Shown piece by piece: positions 1 to 8,265 of a stretch of DNA of 17,862 nt. How positions within the stretch are numbered: the stretch's first letter is position 1; each line of letters begins with the position of its first letter. A program made the position numbers and the translations under genes. The stretch is from Bacillota bacterium (lineage in GTDB: Bacteria; Bacillota; Clostridia; Christensenellales; Aristaeellaceae): NCBI GenBank assembly GCA_023436585.1, contig JAEZIN010000031.1, positions 1-17,862 on the forward strand, in the 5' to 3' direction. A model generated the notes under the pieces. The model saw only the letters and a program-made list of their open reading frames with translations. It searched no databases and had not been told where the DNA came from.

Positions 1-127
1 TGCGCTGGAATTTTGAAAAAATTCCTTCCTTGCCCGAGCAAACGGCCGCACAATGGCGAAGCCAGTGTCAAGTAGCAGCGAGGGAAAAGCTCAACAAAGT
101 GGCATAGCCACTTTGTTGATACGCTGA
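1..127 (+). repeat. Structured dispersed repeat, copy 1 (right-hand part)
   Basis: This stretch aligns almost base for base with 10459-10582. It holds two hairpins: arms 7-14/18-25 (loop GAA) and a perfect 13-bp stem, arms 91-103/107-119 with a 3-base loop, ending just before the shared terminal ACGCTG. Compared with the second copy, both stems carry compensatory changes. The window starts inside the element, so its left part is not seen. It lies beyond the stop codon of the minus-strand WG-repeat gene and its long hairpin may help end that transcript. A further imperfect GC-rich hairpin (129-153) separates it from the gene. No coding capacity is seen. Confidence 0.75.
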
Positions 128-172
128 GGCGGAAGGCAATGCGCCTCCCGCCCCGGTTGTGTTTAACGCCCC

Positions 173-1888
173 TTATTCTTCCCTATACACGACCAATCCC
201 TCATGATTGAGATAAGCCATCTTCCCATCCTTTTCCACATAGCAAAGGCCATCCACGAAGTTTTCGGCATAGTCCCACTCAAAGGGGATGGCGACCTCCC
301 CCGCTTCATTGAGGAAGCCGTACTTGCCCTCCTTGACCAGCACCTGCAGCCCTTCGGTAAACTCATATAAATACCCGAAGGAGTAATTTTCATCAAAGCA
401 ATAGCCCTCTTTGGGGTCAACCAGTACGTTCCCATTTGCATCCTGCAAGCCTACCACAACATGTCCGTCGATATGCTCATCCGTATCATACAGCCAAGCG
501 CCAAAGGGCGGGTCCTCCGGCCGCGCGTCCACCCGCCTCCCGTCACGATCGATACAAAACTCCTCACCGTCCAGCGTCACATCCGCCAGGCCGTCATAAA
601 AACCATCGGCTTTCTCATACTTGGCATCGATGACAAGCTTCCCCGTGGTATCGGCGTACCCATACAGGCCGGTTTTCCGGTCCATGACCACCCTGCGGCC
701 CTGATAAAAATGCTCCCCGTTGGAGGGGATCATCCCTTCCTTAAAGGGGAGCTGCTCCCCTTTTTCGTTGATGACCAGGGGCGTTGGCTTTTCATCCTCC
801 TCCCCTGTTGCATACGCCTCCACATAGGCAAAGCCATTGACAAATCGGGTGCCTTCGGCAATGCTGTACAGGTAGGGGATCACAAGCTCGCCCGTCGTGC
901 GGTCGGCAAAGCCGGTGTTCAGCCACCATTCGTCATTTTCCGAACTATTCACGGCAATGAGCCTGCCCCTGCCCACCCAGGGGATAGTAATGCGATACTT
1001 TATGCCAGAAAAGCAGCCGCTGGCGATATCGAAAAAGCCGTCCAGCCCGCTTTCGTCCGTCAGCCACATGACCCCAGTATCCTTGCCGCCGTAGTAGGAG
1101 CCGTCGTAGCCTTCGTCAATACTGTACCGGGGTTCCACCACATACGCGCCGGTTTTGTCGATGATGCCGTCGCTGAACCGGTTGGTGTCGTCGCGTTTCC
1201 CTTCAAGGTCCGTGCCCACCCTGGCGTAGCCCGGCCCCCGGAAATCGCTGGCGTAGTCCCACTGAGGCTCTAGCACAATCTCGCCCGCGTAGTTCATGTA
1301 GCCGGCCAGGCCGTTTTTGCGTATGGAATACAGGCAATCCGCGTACTGCATTTTGCCATCCTCCCAGCCAAGCATGTCGGACGATACGAATCCCCTTACG
1401 GGCACGCCGTTTGCCATGCATTCAATATAAGTTACATAGCCCATCCGGGCAAGGCAGACGACCTTTTCCCCCATAGGCAATTGCGCAAGTAAACCGAACC
1501 CGCCCAGGGGATCGTCCGTCACCCAGACATCCCCCCGCGTCTCGGCCTTCCTGCGCGTTAAATTCAGTTCCTTATCGGTAAGCGCATCCTTGACCCAGCC
1601 GAAGCGGTACTGATCGTACGCCACCTCGTACTGGATCAGCGTCCAGCCGTTTTCCGTGCCGAAGCACTGCACCCAGCCCTTCATGGAAACGGAAGCTTTC
1701 CCGTTGGCCGCCCGCAGATAATTTTCCCCCGGCCCGGTATACACGGCGTACTTTCCTGCGCCCTGTATGGAAACGTCCGCAGGGGCAAGGTCCCCCGGGG
1801 GGATTTGCGGCGGCACGGATTCCGCCAGGGCAGTCACGCACAGAACCACCAGGCACAGGACAATTACAAGGGTGGCGGTTTTTTTCAT
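173..1888 (-). CDS. Exported SH3 / WG-repeat protein
   Basis: This 571-residue protein has a clear Sec signal peptide (residues 1-22, cleavage after ALA). Two bacterial SH3-like segments follow, at about 45-105 (YTGPGENYLRA, GWVQCFG, GWTLIQYE, RFGWV) and about 115-172. From about 193 to the end run degenerate WG-type repeats, each with a G-x-(x)-G-[YF]-x-x-x-x-G-E-[IVL]-x-[IVL]-x-P-x-[YW] core; the best are at about 193-225, 325-357, 407-440 and 520-553. Such domains are binding or structural modules; no catalytic site is visible. It is probably secreted or cell-wall associated. The start ATG has an AGAGG site 9 bases upstream that overlaps the stop of the preceding gene, only 12 bp away, so the two are probably co-transcribed. 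The ligand is unknown. Confidence 0.85.
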   Translation of the reverse strand: MKKTATLVIVLCLVVLCVTALAESVPPQIPPGDLAPADVSIQGAGKYAVYTGPGENYLRAANGKASVSMKGWVQCFGTENGWTLIQYEVAYDQYRFGWVKDALTDKELNLTRRKAETRGDVWVTDDPLGGFGLLAQLPMGEKVVCLARMGYVTYIECMANGVPVRGFVSSDMLGWEDGKMQYADCLYSIRKNGLAGYMNYAGEIVLEPQWDYASDFRGPGYARVGTDLEGKRDDTNRFSDGIIDKTGAYVVEPRYSIDEGYDGSYYGGKDTGVMWLTDESGLDGFFDIASGCFSGIKYRITIPWVGRGRLIAVNSSENDEWWLNTGFADRTTGELVIPYLYSIAEGTRFVNGFAYVEAYATGEEDEKPTPLVINEKGEQLPFKEGMIPSNGEHFYQGRRVVMDRKTGLYGYADTTGKLVIDAKYEKADGFYDGLADVTLDGEEFCIDRDGRRVDARPEDPPFGAWLYDTDEHIDGHVVVGLQDANGNVLVDPKEGYCFDENYSFGYLYEFTEGLQVLVKEGKYGFLNEAGEVAIPFEWDYAENFVDGLCYVEKDGKMAYLNHEGLVVYREE

Positions 1889-1900
1889 TTAAATTTCCTC

Positions 1901-2434
1901 TTAGTTGGCAATTACGCAGCCACGCAGCGAAACGGAGCTGGTACTCTGGCTCCAGGAGCATTCCCCGTAAACGGCGACGCTTTCGCCCTTACGAAGCCCG
2001 CTGGCCTTGCCGGAATCTCTCATGTAGCAGTTTATTTGGGCACCGGCGGAGGATGATTCCGCGGGCACAAGGGTAACGGCACCAATTTCATCTATGACGA
2101 TTCCCAGCACGCACACATTCCTGCCATCAAAGAATGCCTCAGCTTCGGCACCGTACTTATCAAAAATACGTACAATATCCGAAACACGGTAATGATACTC
2201 CGGCAGGCCGGGAGAACTCAAATGACTTTGAAGCCACTGCTTCACATACGCCGGCCTGTATCTGGCGGCGGCGTCGATCCCGAAGATGACCGCGGCAATC
2301 AAAACAACAAGCAAAAGGATTTTCAGCCTCCTTTTGCTCTTTTTCTGCAGGCTCAAATGGCCGGCCTCCCCGCCATGCTCCATTTCGCCGTTCCATGTCA
2401 TCAGTTTATGAAGCGGCGTGTTTTCATTGCCCAT
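1901..2434 (-). CDS. Membrane-anchored OB-fold (tRNA_anti-like) protein
   Basis: This is a 177-residue protein with a hydrophilic, basic N-terminus (KKSKRR), one transmembrane helix at about 37-57 and a C-terminal extracytoplasmic domain. The C-terminal pattern (YHYRVSDIVRIFDKY, then VCVLGIVIDEIG, INCYM, LRKGESVAVYGEC, VSLRGCVI) resembles the tRNA_anti-like OB-fold family, in which a short helix precedes a five-stranded barrel. The ligand is unknown. The start is uncertain: this ATG lies 12 bases from an AGGA, while an in-frame TTG at 2440 has better spacing (6) and would add two residues. It is the upstream partner of the SH3/WG-repeat gene, with 12 bp between them. The family call rests on pattern only. 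Confidence 0.7.
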   Translation of the reverse strand: MGNENTPLHKLMTWNGEMEHGGEAGHLSLQKKSKRRLKILLLVVLIAAVIFGIDAAARYRPAYVKQWLQSHLSSPGLPEYHYRVSDIVRIFDKYGAEAEAFFDGRNVCVLGIVIDEIGAVTLVPAESSSAGAQINCYMRDSGKASGLRKGESVAVYGECSWSQSTSSVSLRGCVIAN

Positions 2435-2470
2435 CCGCAAGGCTCATCCTTTCTTCCCGCCAAAGAATAT

Positions 2471-2499
2471 CCCCCCGAAAAGCCATGCCTTTCAGGGGG
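2471..2499 (-). other. Intergenic stem-loop
   Basis: A 12-pair inverted repeat with wobbles (outer CCCCC/GGGGG, then GAAA/TTTC, loop of about 5) lies in the 106-bp gap between the VWA lipoprotein and the OB-fold gene. It has no clear T-tract on either strand. It may be a weak terminator, a processing site or an attenuator. No convincing promoter is visible in the gap, so read-through from the upstream operon is possible. Confidence 0.35.
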
Positions 2500-2540
2500 T
2501 TAATCCCGGCGCGGCCACTTAGCCAGTTTGCCGTATGGTG

Positions 2541-4208
2541 CTATATCTGCGAATTGAATATATTCCTCAAGTTGTACACCACGTTGGATTCATCCGCCTT
2601 GGTGCTGGAGGCTTCGTTGATGTTGCTCAGCGCCGTCAGGCCCGTCATGTCCGCGCCGGTGCCGTAGCCCACGGTGTGGATGGGGATCGACAGGCCCTGT
2701 ACCACGGGCGTAATCTGCTCGATGGTGTAGCCCCTGTTCTGCACGCCGTCGGACAATACGAACAGCATCAGCTTGGCGTTTGGCATTTCGGCCTTTTTAT
2801 TAAGCAGCATCTTCACACCCGCAAGCACAGCGTCATACGTGGCCGTGCCGCCCCCGGCGGACAAATCCTTCACCGCGCCGTTGAAGTACGCCTTCTGCTT
2901 GCCGGTGAATTCGCCGATGGGCAGGTTGACATACACGTTGTCGCTGTAGCTGATAAGCCCGATATAGTTGCCCTCGCCGATGTACTGGGCGGCGTTTAGA
3001 AGCGAGCTTTTCAGCTCCTTGATGGGCGTGCCGTCCATGCTGCCGGAGATATCGGCCACGAACACGGCCACCACGGGCTGCCCGCCGTCCTTGTTTTCCT
3101 TCCATACCTTCTGGGCGGCGAAAAGCTGCGTGCCCTGCAAATTCAGTTCTTCGCCCTTGTAGTCATTCAGGGCGTTGAAGCCGTAGCGAACGGCGTCCTG
3201 CTGCGCCTTGGGGGCCAGGCAATAGTCCGTGAACATCTTCAATACGGCCTTTTCGTCGGCGCTGATGCCGCCCATGGCGTACACGGGGCTGTCGTGGCGG
3301 ACGCCAAAGGGGGTGAACACATAATCGCTCAGGGCCGGCTCAATGGAATACGCCTGGTATTCCATAATCATGGCGTCCAGGATTCCCTTTTTGGCGCTTT
3401 CCCGCATTTGCGCCGTGGTGTAGGCCACCGGCGGCACCTGGGTCTGGAAGGATTGCAGCTTCTCCACCGCCTTCTGGCTTAGGGGATCGGCGGGATCAAA
3501 GGCCTGCAGCATCGCCGTTAAAATGTTCAGGCCCGTGCTGCTGGCGTAGGGGTTGGTGTAGCCCAGAAGCAGGTTGCCCTCCAGCACGGCGCCAAGTATC
3601 TTATCCAGCGTCACGCTGCCGTTTTTCTTGATGAAATCATCGTAGGCCTTTTTGCTCATGAGGATGCCCGCCGTGTTGCCGGCAATGCGCTTTTCGATGA
3701 GCTCAAAGGGGATGTTCAGGCTGGAGATCATCTCCGCCCACAGCTCGTTGGTGGGGGAGAAAGCGTCGGGGATGTACTTGCCGGTGGTGATATACTCCGT
3801 GCCAAGGCCGGAGGCGATGGGCCGTATGGAGACAGAAACGGTCTTGCCGTTGTAGGTAAAACCGGCCTTGTTGAAGTTCTCCGCCACCAGGTTCATCCAG
3901 CCGTCCATATTGGCGCCGGCCTTTTCGGTGGAGGCCACGATTTCCACATCGATGGCGCCGGTGCCGGTGACGCTCAGGGGATAGTTGGTGATCTCCGGCA
4001 GCTCGTCGGCGGCGTTGGTAAGCGCCGTATCGCTGATATCCATCCTGGGGGTCAGCGTGCTGACGCTGACCTTGGTCAAAAGCGCATCCAGCGTTTGCGC
4101 CGACTGGTCGGAATTGAGCACAGTTTCCTTTGTCCCGCCCGAGCCGCAGCCGGAGAGCAGGGCGGCTACCAGCGTCAAGGTCACCGTAAGTACAAGCAGC
4201 TTCTTCAT
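2541..4208 (-). CDS. Lipoprotein: solute-binding-like region fused to VWA domain
   Basis: The 555-residue product starts with a lipoprotein signal (MKKLLVLTV...LLSGC, lipidated Cys21), so it should be tethered outside the membrane. Residues about 75-345 look like a type 2 periplasmic solute-binding protein (segments GTGAIDVEIVAST, GTEYITTGKYIPDAFSP, LLLGYTNPYASSTGLNIL). A von Willebrand A domain follows at about 378-550 with a complete MIDAS metal site: D386-x-S388-x-S390, T455 (GGGTAT) and D487 (LSDG). VWA domains bind protein partners through a metal ion. The start is set by AAGGAGG 9 bases before the ATG; an in-frame TTG at 4235 has no such site. It lies 49 bp after the helical membrane protein gene, as one likely operon. 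Substrate and partner are unknown. Confidence 0.85.
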   Translation of the reverse strand: MKKLLVLTVTLTLVAALLSGCGSGGTKETVLNSDQSAQTLDALLTKVSVSTLTPRMDISDTALTNAADELPEITNYPLSVTGTGAIDVEIVASTEKAGANMDGWMNLVAENFNKAGFTYNGKTVSVSIRPIASGLGTEYITTGKYIPDAFSPTNELWAEMISSLNIPFELIEKRIAGNTAGILMSKKAYDDFIKKNGSVTLDKILGAVLEGNLLLGYTNPYASSTGLNILTAMLQAFDPADPLSQKAVEKLQSFQTQVPPVAYTTAQMRESAKKGILDAMIMEYQAYSIEPALSDYVFTPFGVRHDSPVYAMGGISADEKAVLKMFTDYCLAPKAQQDAVRYGFNALNDYKGEELNLQGTQLFAAQKVWKENKDGGQPVVAVFVADISGSMDGTPIKELKSSLLNAAQYIGEGNYIGLISYSDNVYVNLPIGEFTGKQKAYFNGAVKDLSAGGGTATYDAVLAGVKMLLNKKAEMPNAKLMLFVLSDGVQNRGYTIEQITPVVQGLSIPIHTVGYGTGADMTGLTALSNINEASSTKADESNVVYNLRNIFNSQI

Positions 4209-4257
4209 CCTTTGCGTCCTCCTTCTATCGCCCAAAACGCGTCTGTCATGATACCGG

Positions 4258-5028
4258 TCAAAAGCCCTGCGCCTTTTGCTTTTCGCCCATTTCCAGGCGG
4301 ATGCCGTCGCTGTACAGGGAACGGATCACATCCGTCATGATTTGCAGGTCCATGGAATCGCCGCCCGCCTTCTTTTCCTCCACGTAGCGTACCGTCTCGG
4401 CCAGCAGCTTTTCACAGCGGTCCAACACGTCCTCATTCTCGGTCAAAAAGGCCTGCATGTAGCGGGCGTGTTCAAAAAACACTTCCTGCTTGCGGCTTTG
4501 GTTTTCCTCCTCCGGGTCGCATAAAAGCGCGCGGTTTAACACAAGCACCAGCTTTTTGCAAATCGTCTGCTCGGCGTCTTTTAGCGCATCGGCGGCCTCG
4601 CTTAAAAGCGAAACCTCGTTGCGCTCGATGAGCTCGTTCATCCTTTCCTTCTTGCGGGCAATGTTCTCCAACTGGTCCAGCCCCTGGCGAAGAAGGGATT
4701 CCAATTGCGGCCTTTCGGCGATAAAGCGCCCCAATTCCCGTTGCATTTCCTCCGGGTCCTGCGCCTTGTCGGGGGAGAAGGACAGTTTTATCGGCTCGGC
4801 CATTTTCCGCCTTCTGCCTTTGAGCCAGCCGATCAAAAGGAGCGCGTTCAAAAGCGCCGACAGGGCCGCCCAGGCAATCCAGCCAAACTGAATGTACCGG
4901 TCGGCCTTTACAATGCCCATGCGGATAATCAACTCCGTGCGGCTTTGCATAAAAAGCCAGATGAGCCCCGCCAGGACAGCGCCTTCCACCGCGATAAGCC
5001 CCGCCGCCCGGAAACCTTTTTTCATCAT
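4258..5028 (-). CDS. Two-TM membrane protein with long helical cytoplasmic domain
   Basis: This is a 256-residue protein of a family I do not recognise with confidence. It has two transmembrane segments (about 7-27 and 48-68) joined by a short loop, then a basic stop (KGRRRK). The long charged tail is almost entirely helical or coiled-coil (ESLLRQGLDQLENIARKKERMNELIERNE; DVLDRCEKLLAETVRYVEEKK). The general shape recalls XpaC-type proteins that sit near TelA and VWA genes in Bacillota, but this is only an impression. It starts with tandem ATGs and GGAGG 8 bases upstream of the first. It is first in a unit with the VWA lipoprotein, so it may be that protein's inner-membrane partner (inference). 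Upstream lie two candidate promoters. Confidence 0.75.
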   Translation of the reverse strand: MMKKGFRAAGLIAVEGAVLAGLIWLFMQSRTELIIRMGIVKADRYIQFGWIAWAALSALLNALLLIGWLKGRRRKMAEPIKLSFSPDKAQDPEEMQRELGRFIAERPQLESLLRQGLDQLENIARKKERMNELIERNEVSLLSEAADALKDAEQTICKKLVLVLNRALLCDPEEENQSRKQEVFFEHARYMQAFLTENEDVLDRCEKLLAETVRYVEEKKAGGDSMDLQIMTDVIRSLYSDGIRLEMGEKQKAQGF

Positions 5029-5062
5029 TGCGCCTTCCTCCGCGTACCTGTTTGTCCACGAC

Positions 5063-5090
5063 ATTGTACCATGATCCGGTATCTGTTGAA
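5063..5090 (-). promoter_or_regulatory. Candidate proximal promoter of the membrane protein/VWA unit
   Basis: On the minus strand, a -10-like TACAAT (5063-5068) lies 16 bases from a weak -35 TTCAAC (5085-5090), about 35 bases upstream of the ATG at 5028. The -10 matches consensus at 5 of 6 positions; the -35 is poor. Confidence 0.35.
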
Positions 5091-5232
5091 AGCCGCATAC
5101 CCAGGAGGTGCCCGGGCGTTTTAACGGGGATAAGCCCGCATTCATACTACGGCGGCGCGGCCAATTCGTTCAAAAGTCCAATGTGGCAGTCCTCACCCGC
5201 CGCCCGCCGGCGCCTGTCCCCCAGCCAACCTC

Positions 5233-5260
5233 ATTATACCATATCTTTTCCCAATTGGAA
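5233..5260 (-). promoter_or_regulatory. Candidate distal promoter of the membrane protein/VWA unit
   Basis: The minus strand reads TTCCAA, a 16-base spacer, then a perfect TATAAT (5233-5238). It sits directly after the hairpin that ends the kinase gene, which suits the start of a new transcription unit. It would give a 5' leader of about 200 bases. The rest of the 295-bp gap (5029-5323) shows nothing else clear. Confidence 0.5.
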
Positions 5261-5261
5261 G

Positions 5262-5287
5262 AAGCGCCCAAGCGGCGCCGGGCGCTT
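5262..5287 (-). terminator. Terminator-like hairpin after the histidine kinase
   Basis: A perfect 8-bp stem AAGCGCCC/GGGCGCTT with a 10-base loop lies 36 bases beyond the kinase stop. On the minus strand it is followed by a short broken T-run (CTTCC). It is moderate rather than ideal. Confidence 0.5.
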
Positions 5288-5323
5288 TACAAGCGGCAAA
5301 TATGACATTCTGGCCAAGGCAGC

Positions 5324-7966
5324 TTATGCCCCGTACCCCTCCAGGCATTTTTTGATCACACTCAAATCCACGGGCTTTGCGATGTGGTGGTCGTACCCTG
5401 CCTGTAAGGCCCATTCGGCCTCGCGGCTGCCGGCATAGCCGGTCAGGGCGATCAGCCTTGTTTGTTTCAGCGATTCCTCCTTACGCAACGCCTTGGCCAC
5501 ATCGTAGCCGTTCAAAAGGGGCAGGCCGATGTCGCAAAAGACCACGTCCGGCCTGTACTCCTTCGCCTTATGGATGCCTTCGCGGCCATCATACGCCGTC
5601 ATCACGAAGTGACCCATGTTTTTCAGCACGGTAAAAACAATGTTCACAAAATCCCTGTTATCGTCGATCAAAAGAATGCGAAGGCACCCGCCCCTGTTAG
5701 GCGGCGCTTTGACGCACTCACACCTGTCCGGGTCGGCGCTTAAACAGGGCAGGCGCATCGTGAAAGCCGCCCCCGTGCCCGGCCCGCCGCTTTGCACGCT
5801 GACCGTTCCCCCGTGCAGGGCGGCGATGCCTTTTACGATGGAAAGCCCCAGGCCCAGGCCGCCGTTGGCCCTTTCCAGGGTGACATGCTCCTGCCGAAAG
5901 GGCTCGAAAATGTGGGTGATGAATTCCTGGCTGATGCCGATGCCGTTGTCCCTGACCTGGATGACGGCCTCGCTCCCCTCCACGAACGCCATGAGCCGCG
6001 TGACGCCGCCTGCCGCGGTAAACTTCAGCGCGTTGCTTAAAAGGTTGCCGACGCACTGGTTCAGGCGGTAGGGGTCGGCGTCCAGGCAAATGGGCTGGCT
6101 GCCCGTTTCCATATGAAGGGCGACGCCCTTTTTGTCAAACAGCGGCCTGTAATCCGCCCCCGCGCCGTTCACCAGCTTGTTCAGATCGATGGCTTCCTTC
6201 TGCAGCCTGATTTTGTTGGTGTTGATCCTGGTCATATCCAGCAGGTCATCCACCAGGCGGCACAGGTGGTCTACCTGGCGCCTGATTATCTCCCGCACAT
6301 CGTCCCCTTCCCGGCCACCGGCGGATTCCGCCAGCACAGACAGCCCGGCCACGATGGTGGCCAGCGGGTTGCGCAGCTCGTGGGACAGGGCGCCCAAAAA
6401 CTCGTTCTTGCTCTTGTCCTCCTGCTGAAGCTTGTGGACCAGCGCCAGGGCCTGCTTTTCGCTTTGCAAAAGCGCGTGCTGCGTCTGCGCCCTTTCAATG
6501 GCATCCGCCGCAAGGCACGCCAGCATATCCAGCATGCGCAGCGCCCGCTCGTCAAAGGCCTGATTCGTAAGGTGATAGGTGTTGAACACACCCACAGGCT
6601 TGCCGCTGCTGGCGATCAGCGGCGTGGACTGCTCGCAGGCGATGCCCTCCTCCGTTTTGAAGCGCACGGTTCCGATTCCCAGGTACTGCCCGTTTTTTAC
6701 AAGGTCCTCGGCGATAACCCTTTTCTTTTCCTTCAGGGATAAGCCGCATACGCAGTCGTCCGGATCCAGCACCGAAATGCGGTCACGAAAGCTATCTGCA
6801 AGGCCGCAGGCGTGCATCAAATTCAGCCTGTTCCCGCCCTCGTCGAACAGGTGGATGGACCCCATTTCCGTATGCACAAAGGCGACCGCGGCCTTCAATA
6901 TATCGCCGCACAGCGATTCCACCTGGTTCTTGCGATTGAGGCTCACGTGCAGGCCGTGGAGTATGTTCAGGGCTTCCACCTCCATGGCCAGCTCGTTTTT
7001 CGTTTTTAATAGCTCGCTGTTTTCCATGCGCTCCAGGACGCAGGATACCATCTCGGTAAAAATATGAACAATGGCGCTTAAGTGTAAAGGGAAATCCCGG
7101 TTTTGTGTGCAGGCAAGGCCGACAGAGGCGTACAGCCGGCCATTTTTCAAAATGGGGAACACATACCCGGATTCGCACCCGCTTTGCGCGGTAACCTCGT
7201 CAAACCTGATTGGTTCCCGCTTTTCCCTTACATAGTGATAGACGGCGCCGCAGGCAAGGCTTAAAAGCGCTTCCTCCATTTTGTCAAAGGGAATCGCCGC
7301 GCACGTATCGCCGGCATAGTACGTATCTTTCCTGTCCCATTCATACAGGTGCTGCGCCAGGCGGCTTTCATGGTTATAGCGGTATATGGTAACGCGGTCG
7401 GCGCCGCAGTAACCGCCAACGATCCCCAAGGCCCTTTCAATTACGCCGCCGTCCTCCGGCACCGCGCCGGCGAGCACCTGAAGAAGATGCAGCAGGGTGA
7501 ATTCAAAATCGCTGCGGCCCGTACCCTCCCCGCCAAAGGACGCTTGTCTAAGGCCGGAGGGCGTACTTTCATTTGTCCTGTCCTCCACGGTTTCCACAAG
7601 GCGCAAAGGCATCTGATCCGCGTCTAGGGTTGCCCTACCGCGCGCGCCAATTTGCAAAACGGCGCCTCCCTCCCTGATCAGCCTGTAGCAAAGGCTGTAG
7701 GTACCGCCCGTTTCCAGAGCCTTGCGGCGCACCGCATCCGCCGCCTCCCTGTCCTCCGGGTGGACGCGGCTTAATAGCGCCTCCAGGCTGAACCCGGGGC
7801 ACTCCCCTTTCAGGCCGAAAATCTCCCGCGCCGTTGTGGATACATGGCACTCATCCTTCAAAATGTCCCACACCCATATCCCCGCGCGCAAAAGCTCCTG
7901 CTGCTCCGCAAGCATACGCTCCTCGGACCATGCATCATTAAGAAGCAAGCCGGTATATGAGGTCAT
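5324..7966 (-). CDS. Hybrid sensor histidine kinase / response regulator (PAS-GAF-GAF-HisKA-HATPase-REC)
   Basis: This 880-residue protein has no transmembrane segment, so it is a cytoplasmic sensor. In order: a PAS domain (about 18-133), GAF domain 1 (about 155-315), GAF domain 2 (about 332-495), a HisKA helix with the phosphorylated His529 (ALSHELRNP), and a HATPase_c with the N box (NLLSNALKF), G1 (DNGIGI) and G2 (GGLGLGLSIVKG). A C-terminal receiver (about 762-880) has acidic D768/D769, acceptor D812, T842 and K864. No HPt or DNA-binding domain is present and no separate regulator lies nearby, so the output partner must be elsewhere. The GAF domains imply a small-molecule signal; GAF2 has several Cys (EGIACE; DPDDCVCG), which could suit redox sensing (speculative). 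The start is ATG at 7966; an in-frame TTG at 7972 is less likely. Confidence 0.9.
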   Translation of the reverse strand: MTSYTGLLLNDAWSEERMLAEQQELLRAGIWVWDILKDECHVSTTAREIFGLKGECPGFSLEALLSRVHPEDREAADAVRRKALETGGTYSLCYRLIREGGAVLQIGARGRATLDADQMPLRLVETVEDRTNESTPSGLRQASFGGEGTGRSDFEFTLLHLLQVLAGAVPEDGGVIERALGIVGGYCGADRVTIYRYNHESRLAQHLYEWDRKDTYYAGDTCAAIPFDKMEEALLSLACGAVYHYVREKREPIRFDEVTAQSGCESGYVFPILKNGRLYASVGLACTQNRDFPLHLSAIVHIFTEMVSCVLERMENSELLKTKNELAMEVEALNILHGLHVSLNRKNQVESLCGDILKAAVAFVHTEMGSIHLFDEGGNRLNLMHACGLADSFRDRISVLDPDDCVCGLSLKEKKRVIAEDLVKNGQYLGIGTVRFKTEEGIACEQSTPLIASSGKPVGVFNTYHLTNQAFDERALRMLDMLACLAADAIERAQTQHALLQSEKQALALVHKLQQEDKSKNEFLGALSHELRNPLATIVAGLSVLAESAGGREGDDVREIIRRQVDHLCRLVDDLLDMTRINTNKIRLQKEAIDLNKLVNGAGADYRPLFDKKGVALHMETGSQPICLDADPYRLNQCVGNLLSNALKFTAAGGVTRLMAFVEGSEAVIQVRDNGIGISQEFITHIFEPFRQEHVTLERANGGLGLGLSIVKGIAALHGGTVSVQSGGPGTGAAFTMRLPCLSADPDRCECVKAPPNRGGCLRILLIDDNRDFVNIVFTVLKNMGHFVMTAYDGREGIHKAKEYRPDVVFCDIGLPLLNGYDVAKALRKEESLKQTRLIALTGYAGSREAEWALQAGYDHHIAKPVDLSVIKKCLEGYGA

Positions 7967-8006
7967 TTCCAAGAAACCCCCATTACAGTGGTAATATATT
8001 CAATTT

Positions 8007-8035
8007 ATTATATTGCAAAAACTTGCACCACTTTG
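8007..8035 (-). promoter_or_regulatory. Candidate promoter of the histidine kinase gene
   Basis: A perfect TATAAT on the minus strand (8007-8012) lies in an AT-rich patch about 40 bases before the kinase start. The -35 region is weak (CAAAGT at 17-base spacing). An imperfect inverted repeat, TGCAAA...TTTGCA, overlaps the spacer and could be an operator. The rest of the gap up to 8265 holds no clear plus-strand promoter or gene. Confidence 0.4.
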
Positions 8036-8265
8036 CAGATTAATTTCAATATTTGTCCACATTGCGCGGTATCAAGACATAATGCTCCGTCATTCTCCAT
8101 TCGTGAAAGCACCCGGTGTATAGACTGGCTGCACCCCGTATATGATGCAGCGTTTCAAAAATTTCTTTTCCACGGCCTTCCAATTGTGCACAAGGAAGGA
8201 AACGCACCCTTGCCCGGAGAATATGCAACCACTTCCGTATCCCTTTTGATATGCTGGAGGGCGCC

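Noticed and set aside
461..1273. 270-residue open frame on the plus strand
   Set aside because: It lies wholly opposite the SH3/WG-repeat gene, has no ribosome site and no recognisable motif; it is a GC-rich antisense shadow.
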